Part shown: in pieces, positions 9,898 through 22,126 of the stretch
Position numbering within the stretch: the first letter of the stretch is position 1
Layout: every line of letters starts with the position of its first letter
Assembly (NCBI RefSeq): GCF_037975245.1
Contig: NC_092566.1
Location: forward strand, 12,395,001-12,459,000
DNA from: Apostichopus japonicus
Lineage: Eukaryota; Echinodermata; Holothuroidea; Aspidochirotida; Stichopodidae
Reading direction: 5' to 3'
DNA: 64,000 bases
Program-made: the position numbers and the translations under genes
Notes under the pieces: model-generated
Seen by the model: the letters and a program-made list of their open reading frames with translations, nothing else
The model's database searches: none
Told to the model about the DNA's origin: nothing

Positions 9898-12242
9898 CTG
9901 TAAACAGAGCCAATCATTAGTGATATAGACATTGATGTCTTCTTTAATTAAAAATAAACTGAGATTTCAATACATTCAGATGAAGACTTTCACGAAATAT
10001 TCCGAGTTCCATGCTTCTTTCATCAGGTTCTGGTGTAAATTTTTCTGTGGTGTATATGATTACAGCTTAAATTACTTATGAACTCTTGTTGGATTATTAA
10101 TCAACATTAGCCATATTGTGGTACAGAATGATTTAAGGGACAAGGAGTTTTACAGTGTAGTTAGTCCAGGCTTTTCCAACGTGTGTGTTTCACCACTTGA
10201 TTTCACATTGCAAGTAAACCAATGTAAAACTGGGGGAAAGGATGTTCGGTGGTGACATTCCTGGGGGGTGGGGTGATGGGAGCTCCGGGTCTCTGCCGAC
10301 AAGGTGATGACGACAAGAATAGAATAGACACGATGGTTTTTGTATCAGTCCATGTATTATCTCTACTAGCGTGTTCTCTGACACCGACTAGTGAGCTCTA
10401 CGTAAAAGGAAAGGAAAACAATGTCTCATAAGTAAAAGCCATTTACAAATAAGATAAAAGTGAAAATCTTAACATTATTAGAATAAGGAGCAGCATGACA
10501 AACAATTAAGTAAGACACTTAAATAAATGAAAGTAAAACTTAAGGACGGTTACACTGAAATGAGAATGCTGCTATTAAAGTTAATTAGTACTCCTTTAAT
10601 AATTAAATACAGGGACGGCTCCTTTAACTACGTGTGGTCATGTGACCATGCACAGGGTGAACATTATTAAAGTCCACAATTCTGATAAGGAATTAACTAG
10701 CAACTAAATTATGGCAAAGCAAATACAAATACCTGTTATTCACCTAATAACAATTTGTTTGTCGGTTATTCACCTTATAACCATTTAACCTCAACTTGTA
10801 ACCTTTATAAATGGCTCTATAACAATGGTTGCATATTAGCTAACTTTCCAAAGTTATAATTAAAAAGGTGTACATATTTCCCAGTACAAGAAATTAATCT
10901 CTTTTGAAAACCTAAGAGAAGTATCCAAAATTTTGTTGAAACAACCTCTCTGTACACATTAATAACATGTCAATAAAAACAACTCGGCCTAAAGTTCACA
11001 TTGACATTACAAACATGAGTTAAGACTATTAGATCTAACGACTCATGGGCGCGGCCATATTAAATACAAGTACTTCACTAAATGAGGGCGCTTTGCAAAA
11101 ATATAAGTTTACTATGACATATAAGGTCCCCTGTTAAGGCTACAATACAATTTGTTCATGTGCATACGTAAATTACGGTCTTTGGAACCACTGAGATAAT
11201 TAAGTATGGAGATATGAAATTATGATAAAGGTTGATTAAAGGTTCTGGAAAAGCACTTATACTATTATTTACGAAATCTTAACTCAGCATTTTACAGAAA
11301 TATTGGATTGAAAAGCTACGATATATGCTGAAAATTTAAGCCTAGGCTACACTACTCAGGCAGTAGCCTACCATTGTAATAGTGTTAACAGTACAAGTAG
11401 GGCCAACCGTGACTCTGAACTTGATCGAGAGTAACAAAATCTAATCGATATGAATCACAGAACCCTTGTTTGCTTAAAAGATATAAAAAGAAGAGAAATT
11501 ATATATTTACCTCATAGAGCTACTGTATTAAAGAAACAACTCCAAATGCTGCAAAAGCAGACAAAAACGTAGCTAAAAGGTAAATAGAAATCTTGAAGGT
11601 GTTTTGTTAACTAGTGAAAGTAACATAGTGTCTTAGAACAATGGATTTCAAGGCTACCCCATGCCCTAAAGGGTCTCCCAATCTGAACGCAAGGGTTTGA
11701 CCAGTTCCGGTAGAGTTAGATTCTAAGGCAGGCCAGCTATGCCAAGAGGGCATGGCTCTACATCCTCCCCTGCTTAAATTATAACAAGTAAAGAAAAGTA
11801 AACATAGATACTAATGCTAATTGAAAAGAAAATCATTTTACCTACATACACAGTATGATATAATATGAACTATAGAAAATATATACAAACTTCGGCATTA
11901 AAAATACATGCAGTACAACCCTGTAGGTTACCATATGATTGTAGTGCACCAACACAAACTAAACTGTTTCCTGTTACACCACCTGCATAAAACATAAGAA
12001 AGTGTAACTAACTACTAAATTTTGAGCATGTGCATTCAAGATGAATACATTTAAGAAAAAAAGGAAAATGCATATTATTATTCCACCTATTCAAATATAG
12101 CGTGACAAAAATCTGCAAAACCACTCTGCATGACAATGAAAATTAAGACATATTAAAAACCGATATTTGGCACCTATAAAACAATGTCTAGTTCAAAAGC
12201 TAAAGTTTACTAGAAAGGAAATTTAGTTGGTCTAGCAAAACC
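9898..12242. other. Non-coding, AT-rich; one weak exon candidate
   Basis: Apart from the 10333-10401 candidate I see no supported coding sequence, RNA gene or complete mobile element. G-rich patches lie near 10260. Confidence 0.4.
10333..10401 (+). CDS. Weak candidate first exon with signal-peptide-like sequence
   Basis: An ATG in a favourable context (A at -3, G at +4) opens a 23-codon stretch, MVFVSVHVLSLLACSLTPTS and three more residues, followed by a possible donor, TAC|GTAAAA. The hydrophobic core and small residues resemble a secretory signal peptide. No downstream partner exon was identified on this strand, so this is suggestive only. Confidence 0.18.
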
Positions 12243-12709
12243 CTATTTTGCTCCTTCAACTGTTGGTCCCTGACGTCCACTACGGCCCTCATCTCCACCA
12301 GCTCCTGTCTCCTGGGGCACCAATGGGTCCTGCATGGCCACGAGAATCCTGGGGTCCAGCTGGGCCTTGGTATCCCTTGTTTTCAATTGATCCTGAAGGT
12401 CCAGCATCACCATCAATTCCAGCTACGCCAGGTTCACCAGTTTGACCTTGGAATCCAATAGCACGTTGGGCACCAACACCGCCATCTTCTCCTGGATCAC
12501 CATGAGCACCAGTAGCACTTTGAGGACCCTGGATTCCTGGTGCGCCATCGCGTCCAACATTTCCTTCTACGCCTGGGCTTCCCTGATCACCCTGAGCTCC
12601 TCTTTCTCCAGCTGGACCATCAGGTCCATTACCACCACAGGGGGGACCCTGTTGTACTTGAGGCCCATTGAGTCCAATGTCACCAGTTTCACCATCTGGA
12701 CCATCCAAC
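12243..12709 (-). pseudogene. Collagen-like Gly-X-Y block, frameshifted relic
   Basis: The minus strand encodes about 45 Gly-X-Y triplets (for example GERGAQGDQGSPGVEGNVGR), the signature of a collagen triple helix, an extracellular matrix protein. It follows an acceptor-like AACAG at 12710 and a TAA in frame just upstream, so it looks like an exon start. The triplet register is damaged: Gly is replaced by Val, Ser, Arg, Glu and Asp at five places, all single-base changes. One extra Cys codon shifts the register near 12645, and near 12305 two adjacent Gly codons are 7 rather than 9 bases apart. That 2-bp loss sends the frame to TGA, while another frame continues GGDEGRSGRQGP to TAG at 12245-12243. 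These lesions argue for a decayed exon or gene fragment. A functional, error-containing non-fibrillar collagen is less likely. Confidence 0.72.
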
Positions 12710-12849
12710 TGTTACATTGAAATCATAACACATTGCCAGTTTTACCACAAAAGAAGAATTGCAGATCTAGTATTGACTGTTCTAAATCCAACTGGCCGTA
12801 AGTTTTGTGAAAAATACCAGGTAACCAATAAACAAAATTGTCATTTGCT

Positions 12850-13054
12850 GCATTAAGGAGGCCTAGTCTGTGGTCATAACAAGTAATTTGGCAATAGTTT
12901 AGGCCCACAGGCACTCGTTATATTGTCTATGTGTAGTGTTTTGAACGAATCATGTCCAAATTCTTTGATTTCTGTCATCTTTTGGAAAAGCGTGCAGGTA
13001 AAATCCGTCTTTACTTGTGTTGGAGCAACCTGCAACCACACATCGGCTTGGCAT
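12850..13054 (-). pseudogene. THAP zinc-finger relic
   Basis: From an ATG at 13054 the minus strand reads MPSRCVVAGCSNTSKDGF, then HAFPKDDRNQRIWT. This is the start of a THAP domain, a C2CH zinc-binding DNA-binding fold of P-element-type transposases and THAP proteins: Cys-x4-Cys at residues 5 and 10, a FP.D element and the invariant Trp. A TGA at 12952-12950 replaces the codon after WT; a single C-to-T change from an Arg codon would explain it. After a frame change, the second half of the finger appears as NYCQITCYDHRL, with Cys (12881-12879) and His (12872-12870) in the C-x2-H spacing. The stop plus the frameshift mark it as a pseudogene. Nothing recognisable as the transposase body follows before the collagen block, so it may come from a transposon or from a host THAP gene. 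Confidence 0.78.
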
Positions 13055-13435
13055 AATTAACGAACTTTACGAGATAAATTTACGTAAAAACAAAACTCCA
13101 AACACCAAATCTCAATTACTATAGAGCACTGCAACAGTGTAATGTTGTGTGAACGCGGACGTTAAAGAATGTAAAATTAGCGCCCGTCAATGCGCTGGGT
13201 TCCTCGACTGACATCACGCCGCATTTCCCTATATACATCAATTTTTGGAAAGATTTTATTACCCGCGAATTTTTGATTGTTTATTCCTGGAGGATGCAAG
13301 CTTCGTTTGACAATAATTGGGTATCATTGGAAATCTACGAGTGTATAGAAAATGATGATTCATATAAATATGTCCATTTCACCCCCTCTTAAAGTGTCAT
13401 GTATGCCTACAGATTGTGTGTTTGTCATTATGTAA

Positions 13436-13574
13436 ATGAGTATTAATGGTAGACCAGCTTACTGTGATGAGGATGAATTTCCCCATGCTCTTCCTTCTCC
13501 TCATATCGGACATGCTTATATGTCAATGCTTGATTATAGTCCAACTAGATTCGTATATGAAAGGATGAATTCAG
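13436..13574 (+). CDS. Candidate exon, product unknown
   Basis: ATG-led open frame of 46 codons including AYCDEDEFPHALPSPHIGHA. It has balanced composition and runs to a possible GC-type donor, TTCAG|GCAAGT, which is close to the stringent consensus of GC-AG introns. The frame also stays open 16 codons past it. No domain recognised. It lies divergently 380 bp from the THAP relic. Confidence 0.25.
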
Positions 13575-15507
13575 GCAAGTTTTTGAGTGGAATTCTTCTT
13601 TATAAATTGATCAATGTCTAAAGTTAAAAGAGTTAATAACTTAACAATGTACCCATTGCTACTTGATGTTTTCAGACTTTGGCCTTGAATTTTTTCTACC
13701 AAAGTAAGGAAAGTTTGTGATTTCCGGATGTGTAAATGCTACATTGCAAAATCTGTTGTGTTGTGACCACTTATAACTTGGCAATAGCTAGGAAAGTTTT
13801 GTAATTATGTTATCAACCTGCCACCTTCATAAATACCTTGGTCACTATGAAGTAGCCTCCACAGCTTGTTGACACTGAGGTTCTTCGTGTAAACACTGCC
13901 TAGTAATATATCGTTATATGTCTACAGTGTAGTTTACCAGACAGTGTCTACACAAAGATTCTGATACCTGGAAAGATATGTGCCAGGCAGAGCAGGATAA
14001 CTGTTAAAATGAGGTTATTTTACAACCATGGCAGGTGGGTTACATAATTGTAGGAAACTCTTTTTTGCGGGTAGCATGCTATATTTGGGGCCAATACAGC
14101 AGTATGACCTATGAGAATATATCTTCAACAGTTGTTCTGTTCTAGTCATATACCTCACTTTTTTATATGTGGTTTAATGTACAGTAACATAAAGATGACA
14201 TAAAAGCAAGCAGAGTGCAGTTAGCTGGAATTTTACAAGATGCTACATTTATTTAGCCGGCTAAGGACAATCCTGTGGAGAAACAGTCAGAACTCACCAT
14301 CCTCATCTGATTTAGAGACTGAATATTTTCCATCTGTCTTGTTGTTGCAGTCAGTTTCTGTGTGTATCTGTAAAACAAATATCCAACACATCATAATTTT
14401 GGAAGATCAGGAAGATTGAACATAACTATAGCTGAATGAGATGAAATAAAATGTACAATTAAAATAGTATATGAAGTCAAATGTCCTATATTCAACATCT
14501 TAAAATCAAATGATAGATTATTCAAAAACTATTTTACACCATATATGATTACCAGCTGTTAAAAGGGCATGTTTCTATTGCGTGACATGGCAGGGTAATT
14601 GCTTTACTATACAGAGAATCATTGCATTTGTTGTACAGGAAAATGGTCGTAAAAAGACTTTTTTAGTAATGTTAACCTCCAGCTAAACTGTCTCCAAAAG
14701 GCCTTAGGGACTATGACTATATACTTTAAATTGAGCATGTTCTGGATTTCACACTTCAATTTTTTACTATAAACATTAGAGAATCAGTGTTACTAGGTAA
14801 ATTGACTGAAGGTATTAAAGTGAAATATACAATTGTGGAAAATATTCATGCTCAAGTGATTAAAAAAAATATGGTATTCATTGCATCTTAGATCGATCTA
14901 GGATACTAGTAGTGAATAAGAGGCATGAGTGAAGGGTGGGGGGGGGGGAGGGAAGAGTCTTCTAGTTATAGTCTTCTTTCAAGAGAAAAAAGGTGGGACA
15001 TAAACCACCTCCCTTCAGCTGCAAAGTGGAAGCCAAGAGATACAAATTTACAGCCCCTTTGCCATCACCATTCCCCCTACCCTTCAATGGGGTGTATATT
15101 AAACCTACACAGGTTATGGCACATAAGTTTCAAGGTATACATTTTGTGTGAAAGTAACAAAATTACAAAATCAATAAGGGCTCTCAATGTGATTTGGCAT
15201 TGGTTCAATACATACCAGGAGTAGATGGTGGTAAATGTAGGAAATGAACAGAAAGTGGGAGGGTTCTTTAACGTGGGTTAAAATAGTACATAAATGATAT
15301 CTACTACTGCTACCTTTAACCTCAAAGTACAGGATAGCCGAAGCAATGGAGGTCAAGGCAACCGCAACCCCTCCTCCCCCCCCCACCCTCCTTAGTTTCA
15401 AGACAGAACAGAAATGTTTCACAGCCTTCTACCAATGATTCTCCCCATTGCAAGCAGGATAAAAAGGGTCTATGTTAACGGTATGCTGTATTGACCCCAA
15501 ATATGCA
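13575..15507. other. Mostly non-coding; one small exon candidate
   Basis: AT-rich sequence with G-rich and C-rich runs near 14938 and 15370. The only gene-like signal is the exon candidate at 14298-14367. At 15508-15543 the sequence joins the left arm of the first S unit. Confidence 0.4.
14298..14367 (-). CDS. Candidate internal exon with good splice sites
   Basis: On the minus strand the acceptor ATTTGTTTTACAG precedes 14367 and the donor GATG|GTGAGTTC follows 14298. The 70 bases are open in two frames: IHTETDCNNKTDGKYSVSKS plus DED, or a frame containing YTQKLTATTRQMENIQSLNQ. No family recognised. It shares strand with the collagen and Cys-rich candidates to its left and could belong to the same locus, but nothing proves this. 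Confidence 0.35.
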
Positions 15508-15543
15508 AGTACACTCTACCTAGCAAATTCTTTGATAAATTAT

Positions 15544-18336
15544 TGGTTCCTTGCTTTAGCAAAACGAACCTATGCAGTCAGGTTGGCGTGTGTGTGTGCG
15601 TGTAATGCCGTGTATGTGTGTGTGCGTCTGTGACACTTGCTTGGGTACGCTCTATTTCAATAAGGGAATGTTGGATTGAGGCCAAACTTGGACTATAGAT
15701 CCGCCATATGGAGAAGGTGTGCCCTATTGTTTTTGGTGCCCACAAAGGTCACCATAGGTCAGTTATGGTCCAAAAACCAAAAATATTAAAACTGCAATAA
15801 CTCCCAGTGCCAATGTGCGACAAGGTTGATATTTTGGGACAAGTTGTGAACTGGTTAGGGGAACATTTTCAAACTTAACGGTCATGTGATCCGCGGTCAC
15901 CAAAGGTCAATTAATGATAAAAAACTAGTATTTTTGCAATAACTTGAGAACGAATTGTCCGTTAGGGTTGGGAGTTACCTCAATGTAATCCAATTGTCGA
16001 CCCGCATCTGGGTGACCTTTGACCTCTGGTGACCTTTATGTGTTTTGGGGATTTTTACAGTTTCGATGCTATTTTCAGATGTCAGAGGTACCTTCTGATC
16101 AAAAAATGTCAATAGGTTGACCCCGTGTGACCTTTTTGTGCAAAGTTATAAGGGGTCAAAGTTTTTCGGTTGGAGACAGAATGGCTGTACAGACTTGTCG
16201 TTTTGTTTTTTGTAATCAGGAGATAAAACTACATCTGAAACCAAGGTCAAAGGTCACATTAGAAAAAATATGCTTATTTAGGGAGGAAATGAACAAAAAA
16301 GAAAATGTTTGGTTTTGATGCTAGATTTGGATATCAAAGGTACCTTCCAATCAAAAATGTCAATAGGTTGACACCCCTGTGACCTTCATGTGCAAAGTTA
16401 TATGAGGTCAAAGTTAATTTTCAAACATTTAATGCAATAACTCCCAGTTCCAAGTTGTGACACAGTTGATATTTTTGGACAAGTTGCAAATGGTACAGGG
16501 TAATATTTTCAAACTTAACAGTCATGTGATCCGAGGTCACCAAAGGTCAATAAATGTTAAAAAACTAGAATTTTGGGGGGAGAAAATGGGCAAAGACAAA
16601 AATGTATGAATTTTTTATAGTTTGATGCTATATTCACGTCACACCGATCAAAAATGTCAATGAGTTGACCCAAGGTGACCTTTGTGGGTTCAGTATATGA
16701 GATCAAAGTTAATCTTCAGACATTAAGTGCAATAACTACCAGTGCCAAGGTGTGTCACGGTTGATATTTTGGGACAAGTTGCAAATGGTATAGGGAATAT
16801 TTTCAAACTAACGGTCATGTGATCCGAGGTCACCAAAGGTCAATTAATGATAAAAAACCAGTTTTTTGGCGATAACTTGAGAACGAATTGTCCGTTAGGG
16901 TTGGAAATTACTTCAATGTAATCCAATTGTCAACCCGCATGTGGGTGACCTTTGACCTCAATTTGACCTCTGGTGACCTTAACTTGTTTTGGGGATTTTT
17001 ACAGTTTCGATGCTATTTTCAGATGTCAAAGGTACCTTCTGATCATAAATGTCAATAGGTTGACTCCCGTGTGACCTTCCAATGCGAAGTTATACAAGGT
17101 CAAAGTTAAATTTCAGACATTTAATGCAATAACCCCCATTGCCAAGGTGTGACATGGTTGATATTTTTGGACAAGTTGCAAATGGTAAAGGGGAATATTT
17201 TCAAACATAAGGGTCATGTGATCTGACGTCATCAAAGGTCAATTAATGTTAAAAAACTAGTATTTTGGGGGGAGAAAATGGGCAAAGACAAAAATGTCTG
17301 AATTTTTATAGTTTGATGCTATATTCACGTCACACCAATCAAAAATGTCAATGAGTTGACCCAAGGTGACCTTTGTGGGTTCAGTTATATGAGGTCAAAG
17401 TTAATCTTCAGACATTTAGTGCAATAACTCCCAGTGCCAAGGTGTGTCACGGTTGATATTTTGGGACAAGTTGCAAATGGTATAGGGGAATATTTTCAAA
17501 CTTAACGGTCATGTGATCCGAGGTCACCAAAGGTCAATTAATGATAAAAAACTAGTTTTTTGGTGATAACTTGAGAACGAATTGTCTGTTAGGGTTGGAA
17601 ATTACTTCAATGTAATCCAATTGTCAACCCGCATGTGGGTGACCTTTGACCTCAATTTGACCTCTGGTGACCTTTACTTGTTTTGGGGACTTTTACAGTT
17701 TGGATGCTATTTTCAGATGTCAAAGGTACCTTCTGATCATTAATGTCAGTCGGTTGACCCCCGTGGGACCTTCGTGTGCAAAGTTATTAATGTTAAAAAT
17801 TATTTAATGTTAAAAAACTAGTAATTTGGGGGGAAAATAGGCAAAGAAAAAATGTTTGAACTTTTACAGTTTTGATGCTCTATTTAGGTCTCACCGATAA
17901 AAAGGGCAAGTGGTTGACCTCCGGGTGACCTATGTGTGTGTTTACAAGTTCAAAGTTAATTTTTAGACATTTAATGCAATTAAATCCCAATGCCACGGTT
18001 GATATTTTGGGACAAGTTGTGAATGGGGTGGTGGAACATTTTCAAATTTCACGGTCATGTCATCTGTGGTCACCAATGTTATCATATATGTTGACCTTCT
18101 TGTAGGTGACCTTATATCTCTTACATTTTCGACGCCATGTTCAGATCTCAAAAGTGCATTTTGATCATAATCGATCACAATTTGTGATCACAAAAGTGTT
18201 GGCTATAGTGTTGGTTACTTTATGGGTACATGTAGGACCACAATTACTTGACTATTTGAACCCAATCTTGCTTGATAATATTATGTGTATTGTCATATAC
18301 CCCTACGCAAGGAACCACAGTGCCCTTGGGCTCTTG
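15544..18336 (+). repeat. G element: GGTCA-rich tandem-repeat element inserted in S1
   Basis: Inserted into the S unit between AAATTATTGG and AATTTACAGC, which are contiguous in other S copies (for example near 24690). Starts TTCCTTGCTTTAGC and ends near GCAAGGAACC plus GGGCTCTTGTTGG, so GGTTCCTTGC/GCAAGGAACC form a short inverted pair. A GT-rich run at 15588-15625 is followed by diverged tandem units of about 700 bp built on TTGATATTTTGGGACAAGTT, GTGATCCGAGGTCACC and AAAGGTCAATTAATG. Includes a perfect AGGTCAAAGGTCA at 16244-16256. Open frames are repeat artefacts. Confidence 0.72.
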
Positions 18337-18603
18337 TTGGAATTTACAGCCCGGTAGTCTGTACAATTAATTTATTATGCCCATTGTAGGACCTAATACA
18401 TATGATATGAGTACCAGTGTAGCTTGTGGGGTACAGAACTGAAATGTGATATAAATGTACCTTAATTCTTCTAGGTTGCAGCCAAAAGTAGTTGCCTTCA
18501 TTGCTATTAGAAGTCAAACAATAATTATAACTGAGGTGTTATACTGGAATATGAAAATTCACCTATTGATGTTGTATTCTGGTCATGTTGTATGAGTGCC
18601 AGG

Positions 18604-19971
18604 CAGGGACGTCGCTAGAGGGGGGATGTGGAGTGTGTCTCACCCCCCTAATCTCGGTAAAACTGATGATGCGACAGTGGGAATTTCCGACTGTCGCACT
18701 CTAATTTACATATGCCTATTCACGTATTCTTGTGATTGTGAATGACCTAAAAACTTTGGTTAAATTTGACCTTCAATCAGTCATATTCATCACGTTTTCC
18801 TTGCCACTTTGAGAAATTGTATCTCGCGATCCTTATACTCCACCGTACAAAACTCTGTATGATTTTGAATATTCTACAAAAAATGCCTAATAGAACAACT
18901 GTACAACGTTCGCCAGCTTCAATTCAGTTTATTTATGTACAAATTTTGCTATTGGGTGGGTTGACTCTGTTCGCTAGCTTCAAGTAAGTTCTGGATATAT
19001 ATTGTCTCTATGGAATACAATAAAACACTCAATGCTAATCTATGGAAGCTTAAAAGTGCCATCAACATAAGAAAAACTTTGCCCCATAAGTTGACATTTT
19101 TCAGTAAATTGTTTAGATAACAAGATAAAATCTTATCAAAAATTAGAAAAATGTTGGATTGCTCAGTTGCTTTAACTGAGCAATTGAACAATTTTCTGCA
19201 AAATGTTTAATTGACAACTTATCATATTTCGTCAATTGGACATTTTTCTTCAAAATGTGCAATTGTTCAACTTCATTCCATCTGAGCAATTGAAACATTG
19301 ACTGCAAAATGTTTAATTGACAACTTATTGTATCTCGTCAATTCAACATTTATCTGCAAAATATTCACTTCATTCCAACTGAGCAATTGAAAAATTTTCT
19401 GCAAAATGTTTAATTGAGAACTTATCGTATCTCGTCAACTCAACATTTTTCTGCAAAATGTTTAATTGTTCACTTCATTCCAAATGCTCAGGTGGAATGA
19501 AGTGAACATTGACAAATTTTCATGTGAGTGATAAATAGCACGCCTCCCCCCACCCCCCAAAGAAAATGATATTAAGTGCACTAGGAAAAAGCTCTGTATT
19601 TTTTGGCAATTCACTATGTCGTGGAATATGATTTGTTGAAGAAACAAAATTTACATTAACATAGCTTTTGTAGTATATAAGTAGTCTATGTAGCCTTTAA
19701 GCAGATAACTTATACTCAGTTGCTAACTTGCTTAACCAGAGTGATAAAAAAGTTTGTGAAGTGATGGCCAGTGGTACAAATGTATCAAAACAAGTTGAAA
19801 AGTGCAGTCGCGAAAGATGGGGGGTCTGACTGACACTGACCGTATCGTTGAAGAGTAGCGTGGGGGTAGGGTACAAGGCAGCAGTCGGAATTTTCTGACT
19901 CCAAAACCCATCCAGTTGGAATTTCAGCCACTACAAAGCCCCAATCATCAGGCCTTAGCTACATGTCCCTG
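18604..19971 (+). mobile_element. Element C (hAT-like, CAGGGACGT ends) with perfect 8-bp duplication
   Basis: Begins CAGGGACGTCGCTAG and ends TAGCTACATGTCCCTG, flanked by GTGCCAGG at 18596-18603 and 19972-19979. The unoccupied equivalent, GTGCCAGTATACC, exists near 24590. The interior includes a roughly 105-bp degenerate repeat with TGCAAAATGTTTAATTG and a perfect hairpin TTCACTTCATTCC/GGAATGAAGTGAA around 19471-19506. No transposase. Confidence 0.82.
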
Positions 19972-20075
19972 GTGCCAGGATACCTTGTGGCGTACAAACA
20001 GTGAAATCAAATGCCAATTTGGCCCTCAAGAACCTTCTACCGAGCAAACAATGGAAGTTCCATGATATGAATTCA

Positions 20076-21234
20076 TAGAATTGACAGCTTTAATCTTTGC
20101 GCGATTCTCGATTTTGATCGTATATGGAATAAACCTTTAGTACACCCAATAACCCATTAGTATCATCTGGTAAATTAAATTGTCGGTCTATCCTTTTAAG
20201 TCAATGGGGCAATCTAGCCGAACCATCTGTTCATTCGCTGGATTTTTGTGACGCAGTTATAAGATATCCATGGAATACTTTCATTATATTGCCTTATCCT
20301 TTGACCATATGGTAGCCTAACACCACACTAAGTCAATGGGGCAATCTAGCCTAACCATCTGTTCATTCGCTGGATTTTTGTGACGCAGTTATAAGATATC
20401 CATGGAATACTTTCATTATTGCTTTATCGTTCGACCATATTGTAGCCTAACACCACTCTAAGTCAATGGTGAAATCTGGCCTAACCATCTGTTATTTGCT
20501 GAAACTGGGACGCAGTTATAATATATCCATGGAATACTTTCATTATTGCTTTATCCTTCAACCATATGGTAGCCTAACACCACACTTAGTCAATGGGGAA
20601 ATCTAACCTAACCATCTTAGCTGAAACTGGGAAGCAGTTATAAGATATCCATGGAATACTTTCATTATTGCTGTTAACTTCAACCATATGGTAGCCTAAC
20701 ACCACTCTAAGTCAATGGGGCAATGTAGCCTAACCATCTGTAATTTGCTGAAACTGGGACGCAGTTATAAGATATCCATGGAATACTTTCATTATTGCTT
20801 TATCCTTCGACCATATGGTAGCCTAACACCACACTTAGTCAATGGGGAAATCTAGCCTAACCATCTGTTTATTCGCTGAAACTGGGACGCAGTTATAAGA
20901 TATCCATGGAATACTTTCATTATTGCTGTTAACTTCGACCATACGGTAGCCTAACACCACACTAAGACAATGGAAAATCTTGCCTTACTATCTGTTATTT
21001 GCTGAAACTGGGACGCAGTTATAAGATATCCATGGAAAACTTTCATGATTGCTGTTAACTTCAACCATATGGTACCCTAACACCACACTAAGACAATGGA
21101 AAATCTTGCCTAACCATCGGTTTCACGAAAAAAGAAAAAAATCACACTTAGCGAAGGTTTCGGGTAATAAATCAGGAACTGCGTAGTACCGCGTCGGGTG
21201 GGTACCCGGGTACCCAGATGCCCCGTGAAAACAC
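20076..21234 (+). mobile_element. B-like element, left end degenerate
   Basis: Shares with element B the tandem units of about 120-130 bp (core GATATCCATGGAATACTTTC, seven copies here) and the right-end block TTTCGGGTAATAAATCAGG ... GTGAAAACAC. The left end begins TAGAATTGACAGC without the first 400 bp of B. Flanked by ATGAATTCA at 20067-20075 and 21235-21243. The same insertion is present in the S4 unit, so it predates the S duplication. Confidence 0.6.
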
Positions 21235-22126
21235 ATGAATTCATGGATTGACATGTACAGTAAAATTATTATTCGTATTGTAGGACCTAATAAATATTAT
21301 ATGAGTACCAGTGTAGCATGTGGGGTACATAACTTAAATGTGATATAAATATACCTTAACGTATCTAAGTTGCAGCCTCAAGTAGATTGCTAGTAGAAGT
21401 CAAACAATACCTTTGATTGAATGATATGAATTCATCAAATATACTTCAAATGAATTCATCCAACTTACAGCTGGGTAATCTGTACAGTAAATTTATTACT
21501 CCCATTTTAGTGACTAATCAATATTATATGAGTACCAGTATAGCATGGGTGGCAATCATGGGGAGACGAGGGGACATGTCCCTCCAATATTTTAGGTGGG
21601 GGGATATAGTATTTAATACCCCCCCCCAATATTTGGTGGCATAGTTTTTTTTGTGGGCTATTAATAGAAAATAATGCATGAGATTATTTATCCAAATCAT
21701 ATTTGGCAGTGGCTAAACCTTCATACAAACATGCTGCATGAGGTAAATTACACCTCGTGGCGAAGGTGGCGACCGCCTCCCCCTTGAGCCTATTTTTTGA
21801 ATTTTTTTATGATATTGCTAGTAATTTCAAAATAGAAAATGCTTAGATGCAACATACAAGTCCTGGGAAGGGCCATTTCCAGCGAACTGGGAGGCATCTT
21901 CTGCCAAAGATTTTTGTCACGCTAGATATATGTATATATGTATATATATATATATATACATGTATACATACACGCATACATACACCCATACATACACATA
22001 TACATACACATATATATATATATATGGGTTTTAGTTAAGTATATTATGTGATATATATATATAGATCATATATATAGATCATTTATATAGATCATATAGA
22101 TATAGATCATATTAGATAGATGATTT

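Larger units (their letters stand above)
18337..21543 (+). repeat. Host unit S1 (first copy of the S array)
   Basis: Starts with TTTACAGC... GAGTACCAGTGTAGC and holds semi-repeats built on CTTGTGGGGTACAGAAC and TCAAACAATAATTATAACTG. It contains element C (18604-19971) and a B-like element (20076-21234), then the right part beginning ATGAATTCATGGATTGACAT. It ends where element M starts. The left arm lies at 15508-15543, across the G insertion. Short conserved frames such as 18766-18987 are shared with S2 because of duplication and are not evidence of coding. Confidence 0.7.

Noticed and set aside
10289-10330. Enterokinase-like GDDDK peptide in an open frame
   Set aside because: Short low-complexity coincidence upstream of the candidate ATG; no supporting gene structure.
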